From: CAVSWN01 sp046728115
GTDB lineage: Bacteria > Acidobacteriota > Vicinamibacteria > Vicinamibacterales > CAVVIG01
Direction: 5' to 3'
NCBI GenBank assembly: GCA_046728115.1
Contig: JBKPDW010000635.1
Coordinates: forward strand, 1 to 21,730
DNA length: 21,730 nt
Shown: piece after piece, positions 1 through 8,443 of the stretch
How the letters are laid out: each line of letters starts with the position of its first letter
Position numbering within the stretch: the stretch's first letter is position 1
The notes under the pieces: model-generated
What the model saw: only the letters and a program-made list of their open reading frames with translations
Told to the model about the DNA's origin: nothing
Database searches by the model: none
Made by a program: the position numbers and the translations under genes

Positions 1-531
1 CAGCACATGTTCGAATCCGATCCGCATGTGCTCTATATATCGACGCATCAGTATCCCTACTATCCGGGAACCGGGTCCGCCGACGAGGTCGGCCGCGGCG
101 CGGGCAAAGGGTTCACCGTAAATGTCCCGATCGAGGTGGGCGCGGTGGATGAGGACTATCACGCGGTGTTCACCGAAATCGTGGTGCCCGTGCTGACGCA
201 GTTCGAGCCAGATCTCTTGATGATTTCCGCCGGATTCGACGCACACGGCCGCGATCCGCTGGCCGGCATGCGGCTGACGACCGACGCGTTCGCGGCGATG
301 ACCCAGGAGCTGCGACGTGTCGCCGAGGACTGCTGCCGCGGACGCATCGTGGCACTGACTGAGGGCGGCTACGACCTCGAGGCGCTCGCGGCATCGCTCG
401 ATGCGACGATCGAGACGCTCAGCGAGGCGGACGCGGAGCCGCACTGGCCAACGTCCGGCATCGCATCCACCCGTGGACGCGACGCAGTGGATGTCGTGCG
501 TCAGGCATTGCGGGCATGCTGGGCCGTTTAA
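1..531 (+). CDS. Histone deacetylase family (AcuC/acetylpolyamine amidohydrolase-like) protein, 3' part
   Basis: The open frame runs in from the left edge (codons for Gln-His precede the first Met at base 7), so the N-terminal half lies outside the window. The visible 176 residues match the C-terminal half of arginase-fold zinc deacetylases. They contain the YYPGTG loop, the ISAGFDAH segment whose Asp (238-240) is a zinc ligand in this family, the DPLAGMRLT segment, and TEGGYD (about 358-375) with the catalytic Tyr. The family removes acetyl groups from acetylated lysines or small acetylated amines in the cytoplasm. The substrate cannot be told from this fragment. The next gene starts 54 bases downstream on the same strand. 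The family call is firm; the exact subfamily is not. Confidence 0.9.
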   Translation, partial: QHMFESDPHVLYISTHQYPYYPGTGSADEVGRGAGKGFTVNVPIEVGAVDEDYHAVFTEIVVPVLTQFEPDLLMISAGFDAHGRDPLAGMRLTTDAFAAMTQELRRVAEDCCRGRIVALTEGGYDLEALAASLDATIETLSEADAEPHWPTSGIASTRGRDAVDVVRQALRACWAV

Positions 532-585
532 GCCTCTTTCGGATGCGGATGCAGTGATGGGTTATCAGAGCTGTGTGCCTCGTTC

Positions 586-3219
586 TTGGTCCGTCCGCGA
601 GTCCAGGATCCGGAGTCCGGGCCGCGTTTGGACCTTCCGCAGGGAACTCTCGATCTCCTGCTCCTCAAAGCGATTGGGCTGGGCCCGCAGCATGGCTGGG
701 CCATCGCTGAACGCATCCAGCAGGTCTCGAGGGAGGCGTTGAAAGTTCAGCAGGGCGGCATCGAGCAAATCAAGGAAGAATGCCGCGATGCGCGAGGCGT
801 GATGTTCGTCCAGACGGTCGTGCTCGATCTACGTTACGGCGTACGAGCGCTGCGGCACGCGCCGGCATTCGCTGCCACAGCGCTGATCACCCTCGCGTTG
901 TCGACGGCGGCCATTCCGACGGTGTTCACGCTCGGCTATACACTGCTGCTCCGGCCTCTGCCGGTCGCTGCGCCGGACAGGCTTGTTTCGGTTGCAGCGA
1001 CGCGGGAAAGCGCTCGCGAGCCCAGACCCATGTCGTTTCCCGACTACATCGCGTTCCGCGATGGGACGCGGACGCTTGCAGGACTTGCCGCTCATTACTC
1101 GACGGCGCCGCTCTTCGTGGCGACACGCGACAACGCTCGGGAGATTAACGGCGCTGTCGTCTCGGCGAATTTCTTTCCGCTGCTCGGCATCAAGCCCTCA
1201 TTGGGCCGGTTCTTTCTCGACGATGAAGATCGTGTGCCCGATCGAGATCGCGTAGTGGTCATTTCATACGACCTATGGCGCACGTGGTTCGAAGGGTCGC
1301 CCGGTGCGATCGGCGAGACCATGACGATCAATGGTGTCGTGTTCTCCATCGTCGGAGTGGCGCCAGCGTCCTTCAAGGGCCTTTCGACGAATCCCTCGCA
1401 GCTCTTCATACCGACCATGATGCTCGGCGTTGGCTACCGTTGGTGCGATGCTGCGCTGGCAGCAGATTGCACGATTCTCGACACGATCGGACGCCTGGCG
1501 CCCGGACGCACCGTGGGCGACGCCGCAGCCGAACTCCGGACGCTGGCGCCTCCGGCGTGGAATCGTGCGCGGCCCGGCGAGAACCGCGCCGTTCTCGTTT
1601 CGGCCGTGAAGGGAGTGGGATCCGAACGCGACTCCACCCAATTAGTGACTACGCTCAGCGCCGTCGCGTGTGTGCTGGTGATCGTGTGCTGCGCAAACCT
1701 GGCGGGACTGCTCATGGCGCAAGGCGCCGCGCGCACGAGAGAATTCGCGATTCGCATGTCGCTCGGCGCGGGACGTGCGCGCGTCATCCGGCAATTCATG
1801 ACCGAGTCGATGCTGCTCGCTCTCGTAGGATGTCTCGCGGGCGTGCTGTTGTCGCGCGGCTTCATCAAAGCGATCGCCCTCCTGTTCTACTCGATGGACG
1901 ACGAAGGGCACCCGATGGCGTACGACTTCAGCGCCACGCCCGGCGTCGTGGTCATCGGCGTCGCGGCGGCGCTGATCGCGGGCTGTTTGTTCAGCCTGCT
2001 CCCGGCGTTGAGAATCGCCGGGCACGAGACCTCGCTCAACCTCATGCCCCGCCCCGAGACGACACGGTGGTCGTCCATACGCTGGCTTCTCGGCGTGCAG
2101 ACGGCTGTGGCGGTCGCGCTCGTGGCGATCGCAGCGCTCCTGCACAACAGCGTCGATGTGATCGTTCAGGGCACGACATTCGAATCGTCACATGTCGCGT
2201 TGATGAGGCTGCGTCCGAGATTGATGGGGTACACGCCGGATCGCGCACAACGGATGCACCGCGTGGTCATCCAGCACATCGCGTCGCTGCCAGGCGTCGA
2301 GTCGGTGACGATGATCGGCACGGGTGTTGTACTCGGTGGCGGATCCGCTCAGGTCCTTGTGCCGGAGCATGTCGGCGAACGACCGCTGCTGGTTCGCTAC
2401 GCGGACGTCGCACCGCGTTACTTCGAGACGCTGAAAACACGAATCGTGAACGGCAGGGAATTCACCGATCAGGACTCTCTCACGACGACACAGGTCGCGG
2501 TCGTCAACGAGACCCTGCTGCACCGTCTTTGGCCAGACGGCCGCGCGATCGATGCGAGCCTGCGGGTTGGGAACACTCTTCGTCGAGTGGTCGGCGTCGT
2601 ACAGGACATTGCTCTGCAGACGCGAACTGGCGCGGTCGAGCCATACGCGTATGTACCGTTCTGGCAGAACGCGAACGCGATTGACGCCCGCCTGGCGATT
2701 CGTGTCGCAGGCGAACCGTCGGCAATGCTGCCGATGCTGATGCGCGAAGTGCATCGGGTCGATCCAGATGTGCCCATCGCGGAAACCATCACCTTGCCGA
2801 TGCAGCTGGAGGGATGGGTGCGGCCGCTGCGCATCAGCGCCGCATTTGGGGGCTATGCCGCGATCCTGGCGGTTCTGCTGACCGCCGTCGGGCTGTACGG
2901 CGCCCTGGCGTTTGCGGTCGCTCGGCGCACGCAGGAAATCGGCATTCGGATCGCGCTCGGCGCTCAACGCCGAGCGGTGCAATTCCTCGTCGTTCGCGAC
3001 GCGCTGAGGGTACTCGTCGCCGGCGCGATCGCTGGCATCGGTCTCGCGATGGCCGGGACCCGCGTGCTGAACCATCTGCTCTACGGGTCGTCGGCCGTGG
3101 ACTGGCTGTTTCACGCGGCCGCCGGGGGAGTGGTGCTGGCTGTCGGCCTGTTCGCCGCCTGGATGCCGGCGAGACGGGCTGCGTACGTCGAGCCGCTGGT
3201 TGCCCTGCGGCACGAGTAG
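586..3219 (+). CDS. ADOP (MacB/FtsX-type) permease with a truncated PadR domain fused at its N-terminus
   Basis: Residues about 80-877 form a duplicated FtsX/MacB permease: a first membrane segment ending in LLLRPLP (about 120), a periplasmic MacB-like domain, three membrane segments around 355-475, a second periplasmic domain, and a C-terminal FtsX unit with the ARRTQEIGIRIALGA motif. No ATPase is encoded beside it, as is usual for the orphan ADOP family. Residues about 18-57 instead look like the start of a PadR-family winged helix (GTLDLLLLKAIGLGP, AERIQQVSREALKVQQG). The ADOP prefix resumes directly at GGIEQIKEECRDARG. The usual separate PadR gene and the ADOP prefix therefore appear joined by an in-frame deletion. 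The TTG at 586 has no visible Shine-Dalgarno. ATG 802, with GCGAGG four bases upstream, is a credible alternative start that would exclude the PadR piece. Likely inner-membrane; substrate unknown. Confidence 0.85.
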   Translation: MVRPRVQDPESGPRLDLPQGTLDLLLLKAIGLGPQHGWAIAERIQQVSREALKVQQGGIEQIKEECRDARGVMFVQTVVLDLRYGVRALRHAPAFAATALITLALSTAAIPTVFTLGYTLLLRPLPVAAPDRLVSVAATRESAREPRPMSFPDYIAFRDGTRTLAGLAAHYSTAPLFVATRDNAREINGAVVSANFFPLLGIKPSLGRFFLDDEDRVPDRDRVVVISYDLWRTWFEGSPGAIGETMTINGVVFSIVGVAPASFKGLSTNPSQLFIPTMMLGVGYRWCDAALAADCTILDTIGRLAPGRTVGDAAAELRTLAPPAWNRARPGENRAVLVSAVKGVGSERDSTQLVTTLSAVACVLVIVCCANLAGLLMAQGAARTREFAIRMSLGAGRARVIRQFMTESMLLALVGCLAGVLLSRGFIKAIALLFYSMDDEGHPMAYDFSATPGVVVIGVAAALIAGCLFSLLPALRIAGHETSLNLMPRPETTRWSSIRWLLGVQTAVAVALVAIAALLHNSVDVIVQGTTFESSHVALMRLRPRLMGYTPDRAQRMHRVVIQHIASLPGVESVTMIGTGVVLGGGSAQVLVPEHVGERPLLVRYADVAPRYFETLKTRIVNGREFTDQDSLTTTQVAVVNETLLHRLWPDGRAIDASLRVGNTLRRVVGVVQDIALQTRTGAVEPYAYVPFWQNANAIDARLAIRVAGEPSAMLPMLMREVHRVDPDVPIAETITLPMQLEGWVRPLRISAAFGGYAAILAVLLTAVGLYGALAFAVARRTQEIGIRIALGAQRRAVQFLVVRDALRVLVAGAIAGIGLAMAGTRVLNHLLYGSSAVDWLFHAAAGGVVLAVGLFAAWMPARRAAYVEPLVALRHE

Positions 3220-3288
3220 TCATCGGCAATTGCCATTTTCACTGGGAGGTGAACAGAGAACGGCAGGATAAAATGATGAGACGTCCTC

Positions 3289-5826
3289 ATGACCGACTAC
3301 AAGCCCCAACAGCTGGACAAGAAATGGCAAGAGCGATGGGCGGCCTCCAGGGTCTTCGAGGTCGTCGACGATCCGTCGCGCGAGAAGTTCTACTCCCTCG
3401 AGATGTTCGCCTACCCGTCGGGGCATGCGCATGTCGGGCACGTCCGCAACTACATCATCGGCGACGTGATGGCGCGCACCAAGCGCATGCGCGGCTACAA
3501 CGTCCTCCATCCGTTCGGATGGGACGCTTTCGGCCTGCCGGCCGAGAACGCCGCGATCAAAACCGGCACGCACCCGGAGACATCCACGCTCGACAACATC
3601 GCCCACATGAAAGGGCAGTTGCAGCGCCTCGGCATCAGCTATGCCTGGGAGCGGGAGATCGCCACGTGCGATCCTGAGTACTACAAGTTCAACCAGTGGA
3701 TCTTCCTGAAGATGTTCGAGCGCGATCTCGCGTACCGCAAGCGCTCGACGGTCAATTGGTGTCCGGTTGACGAGACCGTTCTCGCGAACGAGCAGGTGAT
3801 CGACGGCACGTGCTGGCGCTGCGGTTCGACGGTGGTCGCGCGCGACCTCGATCAATGGTTCTTCCGGATCACCGCGTATGCCGACGAACTCCTGGCGGGC
3901 CTCGACACCCTGAAGAGCTGGCCCGACAAAGTCGTCGTCATGCAGCGGAACTGGATCGGGCGGTCGGAAGGCGCACGCCTGAAGTTCCCGCTAGCCGGCG
4001 CACAGGATTCGATTGAGATCTTCACTACGCGCATCGATACCATCTATGGCGCGACCTTCGTACTGCTTTCACCAGAACATTCCCTCGTCGATCGCTTTGC
4101 GGCCGAGAGCGGGGAACCACAACCGTTTCGGGATCGCGTGGCAAAATTTCGTTCGCTCGATCGCGAAGCCCGTCTGACCGGCGCCATCGAGAAGGAGGGA
4201 TTCGACACCGGCCGGTTCGCCATCAACCCGTTCACCGGAAAGAAGGTGCCAATCTGGATCGCGAACTTCGTGCTGGCCGAGTACGGAACCGGCGCAATCA
4301 TGGCCGTGCCGGCGCACGACGAGCGCGATTTTGAGTTCGCGCACAAGTACAACCTGCCGATCCAGGTGGTCGTCGAGTCCGGGGAGCGGAGGTCGGGGAA
4401 TCCGGGTCCTGTCGCCGAGATAACAGCACCCACAACCAACTACGGCCGGCTCGTCAATTCGGGCGAATGGAACGGCCAGGAGGCGCCGTCAGTCATCACG
4501 GCGATGATCGCTGACGCCGAGCGGCGCAACATCGGCACAGGCGAGGTCCAGTACCGGCTCAAGGACTGGGGCATCTCGCGTCAACGGTACTGGGGGACGC
4601 CGATCCCTGTCGTGCATTGTCCAACCGACGGCATCGTCCCCGTTCCGTACGAGGAGTTGCCGGTCCAGCTGCCGAAGATCTCCACGTTCACCGGACGCGG
4701 CGATTCGCCGCTTGCCCAGGTCCCCGAGTGGCTCAACGTGACGTGCCCGCGCTGCGGAGGCCCGGCCCGGCGCGAGACCGACACGATGGATACGTTCGTC
4801 GATTCGTCGTGGTATTTCCTGCGATTCTGCGATCCGACGAACACCGAGCTCCCGTTCGATCCCGTCAAGGCGGCCTACTGGATGGGCGTCGATTTCTACA
4901 GCGGTGGCATCGAACACGCAATCCTCCACCTGCTGTACTCGCGGTTCTTCATGCGGGTGCTTCGCGATGTCGGTCTGGTGAACTTCGACGAGCCCTTCAC
5001 CCGCCTGTTGACGCAAGGCATGGTTCTGAAGAACGGCGCTGTCATGTCGAAGTCCAGGGGCAACGTCGTCGATCCCGACGATATGCTGGCGAAATACGGT
5101 GCCGACGCGCTCCGGCTGTACGTGATGTTCGTCGCGCCGCCTGAAAAAGAAGTCGAGTGGAGCGACTCCGGTCTCGAAGGCAGTTTCCGCTTCCTAATGC
5201 GGGTGTGGCGGATCGTGGACCACTGGGCGGAGACCGTCGGCGGTGAAGGCATTCCCGCCTGCGGTCCTGATTGCACCGACGCCGAACGTGCGTTGCGCCG
5301 GAAGACGCACGATACGATCCGGCGGGTGACGGTGGACATCGAGGAGCGGATGCACCTGAACACGGCCGTGTCGTCCTTGATGGAACTCGTCAACGAGCTC
5401 TATCTGTTCAGCGAAGGTACGGCCCACGGCGCGCCGACGCGCGCGGAATCGCCGGTTGGCCGGATCGAGCGCCCGCAGACGCTTGCCGTGTTACGTGAGA
5501 CGATCGACGCACTGGTGCTGATGATCTCGCCGTTCGCGCCGCATACGGCGGAAGAATTGTGGGACATGCTCGGACATTCCGGCGGGCTGTCCGCTGCCAG
5601 GTGGCCGACGTTCGATCCCGAGGTGGCGAAGGCGGACGAAGTGGTCGTACCGGTGCAGATCAACGGAAAGGTGCGTGCGCGGGTGACCGCACCCGCCGAT
5701 GCATCCGAGGAACGGCTGCGAGAGCTGGCGCTGGCGGATGCGACCGTGCGGATGCATACTGCGGGGAAGACGATTCGCAAGGTTCTGGTGGCAAAGGGGC
5801 CGCTCGTCAGCATTGTGATGGCATGA
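3289..5826 (+). CDS. leuS: Leucyl-tRNA synthetase
   Basis: Cytoplasmic class I synthetase that charges tRNA-Leu. At 845 aa it has the usual bacterial length. The HIGH signature is HVGH at residues 48-51 and KMSKS is VMSKS at 585-589. The CP1 editing domain is complete, with the Thr-rich TTRIDTIYGAT (about 246-256) and GTGAIMAVPAHDERDF, where Asp344 matches the universally conserved editing Asp. A CWRCG pair and a CPRCG pair suggest zinc-binding insertions. The C-terminus has the typical VQINGKVRARV segment. ATG 3289 starts at the conserved MTDYKPQQLDKKWQ beginning. It has only a weak GAG upstream, and the nearby ATGs at 3273 and 3276 are out of frame. It overlaps lptE and heads a leuS-lptE-holA operon. 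Confidence 0.98.
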   Translation: MTDYKPQQLDKKWQERWAASRVFEVVDDPSREKFYSLEMFAYPSGHAHVGHVRNYIIGDVMARTKRMRGYNVLHPFGWDAFGLPAENAAIKTGTHPETSTLDNIAHMKGQLQRLGISYAWEREIATCDPEYYKFNQWIFLKMFERDLAYRKRSTVNWCPVDETVLANEQVIDGTCWRCGSTVVARDLDQWFFRITAYADELLAGLDTLKSWPDKVVVMQRNWIGRSEGARLKFPLAGAQDSIEIFTTRIDTIYGATFVLLSPEHSLVDRFAAESGEPQPFRDRVAKFRSLDREARLTGAIEKEGFDTGRFAINPFTGKKVPIWIANFVLAEYGTGAIMAVPAHDERDFEFAHKYNLPIQVVVESGERRSGNPGPVAEITAPTTNYGRLVNSGEWNGQEAPSVITAMIADAERRNIGTGEVQYRLKDWGISRQRYWGTPIPVVHCPTDGIVPVPYEELPVQLPKISTFTGRGDSPLAQVPEWLNVTCPRCGGPARRETDTMDTFVDSSWYFLRFCDPTNTELPFDPVKAAYWMGVDFYSGGIEHAILHLLYSRFFMRVLRDVGLVNFDEPFTRLLTQGMVLKNGAVMSKSRGNVVDPDDMLAKYGADALRLYVMFVAPPEKEVEWSDSGLEGSFRFLMRVWRIVDHWAETVGGEGIPACGPDCTDAERALRRKTHDTIRRVTVDIEERMHLNTAVSSLMELVNELYLFSEGTAHGAPTRAESPVGRIERPQTLAVLRETIDALVLMISPFAPHTAEELWDMLGHSGGLSAARWPTFDPEVAKADEVVVPVQINGKVRARVTAPADASEERLRELALADATVRMHTAGKTIRKVLVAKGPLVSIVMA

Positions 5827-6362
5827 CAACAAGATCCGTTTGGGCCAGTGCGCTGTTGATCGCGACGATCTTCTCATCGGGCTGCGGATACGCGTTGGCA
5901 GGCCGCGGGGCCTTTCTGCCCACGTACATCCACACGATCGGCGTTCCGACGTTCGCGAACCGGACCACGATCTTCAACCTCGAGACGCTGTTGACCGACA
6001 AAGTGAGGGCGGAATTCATCGGCCGCGGCAAGTATCAGATTCTGCCGGAGAGCACCGGCGTCGACGCAGTGCTCACGGGCGAGGTGACCGGCGTCTCGAT
6101 AGCACCATCGAGTTTTACGGGCGCCCAGATCGCGTCGCGTTACACCATCACGATGAGCGCGCGAATAGAGCTGCGGGACGTGAAAGAGGCCAAGGTGTTG
6201 TGGGAAAACCCCAGCGTCTTTTTGCGACAGGAGTACGAGGCCACCAGCGGAACGAGCGCTGTCGACCCGGTTGCGTTCTTCCAGCAGGACCTCAACGCGC
6301 TGGACCGCATGAGCGGCGAGTTCGCGCGCACGATCGTCAGCGCGATTCTCGAGGCCTTCTGA
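5823..6362 (+). CDS. lptE: LPS-assembly lipoprotein LptE
   Basis: A 179-residue lipoprotein precursor. It has a basic start, a hydrophobic stretch at residues 8-18, and a lipobox-like SSGC with the lipidated Cys at 21, followed by GYALAGRG, the typical opening of LptE. LptE sits in the outer membrane as the plug of the LptD translocon that delivers lipopolysaccharide to the cell surface. The ATG shares ATGA with the leuS stop codon, so translational coupling is likely; a longer open frame starting near 5559 lies inside leuS and is not the gene. The position between leuS and holA matches the arrangement well known from Proteobacteria and supports the call, since LptE sequences diverge strongly. 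The lipobox -3 residue is Ser rather than the usual Leu. Confidence 0.87.
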   Translation: MTTRSVWASALLIATIFSSGCGYALAGRGAFLPTYIHTIGVPTFANRTTIFNLETLLTDKVRAEFIGRGKYQILPESTGVDAVLTGEVTGVSIAPSSFTGAQIASRYTITMSARIELRDVKEAKVLWENPSVFLRQEYEATSGTSAVDPVAFFQQDLNALDRMSGEFARTIVSAILEAF

Positions 6363-6365
6363 CGC

Positions 6366-7382
6366 ATGCCCACCACGACGCCAGCGGGCGTTCGTAAACA
6401 GATCGCAGCCGGCGCACCCGATTCCATCTACGTCCTGCAGGGCGAAGACGACGTCGAAAAATCGGCGCTGGCCATCGAGTTCGACGATCTCGTGGACGAG
6501 GGGCTCCGTGCGTTCAACGTCGAGCACGTTCACGCAGCCGACGTCTCCACAGGCGACAGGATCGCTGACACTGTCCGGTCAATCGTCGCCGCGGCGCGCA
6601 CCCTCCCGATGATGGCGCCGCGGCGCGTCGTCACCGTGTTCCAGGCCGAGAACCTGCTGGCGCCCCGGCGCGAAAGCGAGGCGGCGGGCCAGGCGCTCGG
6701 GGAACTGCTCGCGCTGGTGGAGGCCCCGGAGCCGCAGACCACGGTGGTGTTCGTGGCGGCACCGCTCGACAAGCGAACCCGTGTGTTCAAGGCGCTGGCC
6801 AGGGGCGCTACGATCGTGGATTGCGGCGCACCTGAGGATGTTGCGGCCGCCGAAAAGTGGGTGCGGGCTCGCATCAGCGCGTCCGGAGCGGAGATCGATC
6901 CGGCTGGCGCACGCGCCATGGCCGTTCGCGCTGGTTTCCCGGACCGTCCGCGAAATGACGGCAGGACCGGCGACGTGAAACGCCTGCGCGGCGAGGTGGA
7001 TCGGTTGCTCTTGTACGCGCTCGGCCAGAAGCGGATTTCGATCGACGATGTCCGCGAGGTCGCGGGACCTGCGGCGCTGCAGGACGATTGGGCGCTGACC
7101 AATGCGATCGAAACGGGCCAGGCCGGCGAGGCGCTGCGCCAGCTTGCGCTGCTGATCGATGCGGGCGAGGTCCCGGAAAAGGTCCTCGGTCAGCTCGGAT
7201 GGCTCGTCCGCTCGAAATTTCCGACGATTTCCGCGACCGAGGTCGGCCCGGCTGTCGAGGCCGTCTTCAGAACCGACGTCGATCTGAAACGCTCGGCCGG
7301 CGAGCCGCGCATCCTGCTCGAGCGGCTCGTCGTCGAGTTGTGCCGAGGGCGCAGATCGAGAGCGGCGGGGAAGAGGTGGTAA
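6366..7382 (+). CDS. holA: DNA polymerase III subunit delta
   Basis: 338 residues, the usual length of HolA, the clamp-loader subunit that opens the beta sliding clamp during DNA replication. It starts with the family-typical YVLQGEDDVEKSALA (about 22-36), followed by a Rossmann-like AAA+ core without a Walker A motif, as expected for delta. The segments RRVVTVFQAENLL and TTVVFVAAPLDKRTRVFKAL, the LRGEVDRLLLYA helix and a C-terminal collar domain (QLGWLVRSKF) are all recognisable. The ATG lies three bases after the lptE stop, so it belongs to the leuS-lptE-holA unit. Its stop is only 16 bases from the stop of convergent rpsT, and no obvious hairpin terminator fits in that gap. Confidence 0.93.
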   Translation: MPTTTPAGVRKQIAAGAPDSIYVLQGEDDVEKSALAIEFDDLVDEGLRAFNVEHVHAADVSTGDRIADTVRSIVAAARTLPMMAPRRVVTVFQAENLLAPRRESEAAGQALGELLALVEAPEPQTTVVFVAAPLDKRTRVFKALARGATIVDCGAPEDVAAAEKWVRARISASGAEIDPAGARAMAVRAGFPDRPRNDGRTGDVKRLRGEVDRLLLYALGQKRISIDDVREVAGPAALQDDWALTNAIETGQAGEALRQLALLIDAGEVPEKVLGQLGWLVRSKFPTISATEVGPAVEAVFRTDVDLKRSAGEPRILLERLVVELCRGRRSRAAGKRW

Positions 7383-7398
7383 TTCCGAGATCCCGATA

Positions 7399-7662
7399 TT
7401 ATGAGCGGGCCGCGAGCCGGGCAGAGAGCCGGGACTTGTAGCGTGCCGCCGCGTTGCGGTGAATCACGCCTTTGCCGGCCATCTTGTCGATGAGCGAAAT
7501 GGTGGCGCGCAGCGCGGTTCGCGCCGCGGCGAGATCGTTGCCGTCGACGGCGGCTCGAACATTCTTGAGCGCCCCTCGCAGGCGCGCACGGAACTGGCGA
7601 TTGTGCTCTCGGTTCTTTAGACTCTGTCGATGCGCTTTCAGCGCCGATGCGTGCGTAGCCAC
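7399..7662 (-). CDS. rpsT: 30S ribosomal protein S20
   Basis: 87 residues, exactly the usual S20 length. It opens with ATHASALKAHRQSLKNREHN and continues with the family pattern ALKNVRAAV and ISLIDKMAGKGVIHRNAAARYKSRL. S20 is a basic primary-binding protein of the 30S subunit body. The reading frame stays open upstream, but homology begins at the GTG at 7662, and GGAGG (7674-7678) lies eleven bases before it. That decides the GTG start. The gene converges with holA and diverges from the ABC ATPase gene with only 39 bases between start codons. A good promoter match lies across the ATPase start. Confidence 0.97.
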   Translation of the reverse strand: MATHASALKAHRQSLKNREHNRQFRARLRGALKNVRAAVDGNDLAAARTALRATISLIDKMAGKGVIHRNAAARYKSRLSARLAARS

Positions 7663-7688
7663 GTAATCAATAACCTCCAGAACCCCTG

Positions 7689-7718
7689 ATCTTAGCAGTC
7701 CATGGCGATATCTGTCGA
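7689..7718 (-). promoter_or_regulatory. Probable sigma-70-type promoter of rpsT
   Basis: Read on the minus strand, TCGACA (7713-7718; five of six match TTGACA), an 18-base spacer and TAAGAT (7689-7694) preceded by TGC form a -35/extended -10 arrangement. The predicted start near 7682 gives a leader of about 20 bases that carries the GGAGG of rpsT. The -35 box lies inside the first codons of the divergent ABC ATPase gene. This is a pattern match only. Confidence 0.5.
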
Positions 7719-8439
7719 GCATTTCGGCCGCACGTATGGCTCGTTCACGGCGGTTCACGACCTGTCGTTCGATGTGGCCTCGGGCGAGATCGTTGGTCTC
7801 ATCGGACCCAACGGTGCCGGCAAAACCACGACGCTGCGCTCGCTTGCAGGAATCCTGAGGCCCACCTCGGGACGCCTCCGGATAGACGGCCACGACCTCG
7901 AGACCGATGCCATCGAGGCCAAGCGGCGTCTGGCCTTCATGCCCGACGAGCCACATCTGTTCGAATATCTCACGGTCGAGGAACATCTACGGCTGGTGGC
8001 GCGGCTGTACGAAGTCGGCGACTTCGAGAGCCGCGTGCGCCCGCTCCTCGACGAGCTCGAACTCACCGGCAAGGAAGGATCGTTGCCAGGTGAGCTGTCA
8101 CGCGGAATGCGGCAGAAAGTCGTCATCGCGTGCGGGCTCGTCCGGAATGCGACGACGTTGCTGTTCGACGAACCGTTGACGGGGCTCGATCCACTGGGCA
8201 TCAGGCGGATGCGAAACACCATCGTCGCACGGGCGCGTGCGGGCGCCGCAATTCTGTTGTCATCCCACCTGCTGCATCTCGTCGAGGAAGTCTGTTCGCG
8301 CGTGATCATCATGGATCGCGGGCATAAGGTCGCCGACGGGACGTTCGAGGAACTGGCGGCGCATGCGGAGCTGGCCGCAGCCGGATCGAATCTGGAACAG
8401 ATCTTTCTTCGCGTCACCGGTCGCGACGCCTCGCGATAA
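7702..8439 (+). CDS. ABC exporter ATP-binding subunit
   Basis: 245-residue nucleotide-binding subunit of an ABC-2-type exporter. Walker A is GPNGAGKTT (35-43), the signature loop is LSRGMRQ (132-138) in place of LSGGQ, Walker B is TTLLFDEP (151-158), the D-loop GLDP follows, and the H-loop His is 189. The usual Q-loop glutamine region reads FMPDEPHLFEYLT, a variant often seen in exporters of this branch. The ATG at 7702 has no strong Shine-Dalgarno. The membrane subunit starts four bases after the stop, so the two form an operon and presumably one transporter. The substrate is unknown. The start codon region also appears to hold the promoter of the divergent rpsT. Confidence 0.93.
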   Translation: MAISVEHFGRTYGSFTAVHDLSFDVASGEIVGLIGPNGAGKTTTLRSLAGILRPTSGRLRIDGHDLETDAIEAKRRLAFMPDEPHLFEYLTVEEHLRLVARLYEVGDFESRVRPLLDELELTGKEGSLPGELSRGMRQKVVIACGLVRNATTLLFDEPLTGLDPLGIRRMRNTIVARARAGAAILLSSHLLHLVEEVCSRVIIMDRGHKVADGTFEELAAHAELAAAGSNLEQIFLRVTGRDASR

Positions 8440-8443
8440 GCGC

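Noticed and set aside
2188..3213. 341-codon open frame on the minus strand
   Set aside because: Antisense shadow of the ADOP permease, with Arg/Gln/His-rich composition.
3225..3234. GGCAATTGCC palindrome after the permease stop as a terminator
   Set aside because: Ten-base palindrome with no loop and no real T-run; probably chance.
5559..5822. N-terminal extension of LptE by 88 residues
   Set aside because: It lies in another frame of leuS and would bury the signal peptide; the ATGA start at 5823 is natural.
7663..7986. N-terminal extension of S20
   Set aside because: It is antisense to the ABC ATPase; GGAGG and homology fix the GTG at 7662.
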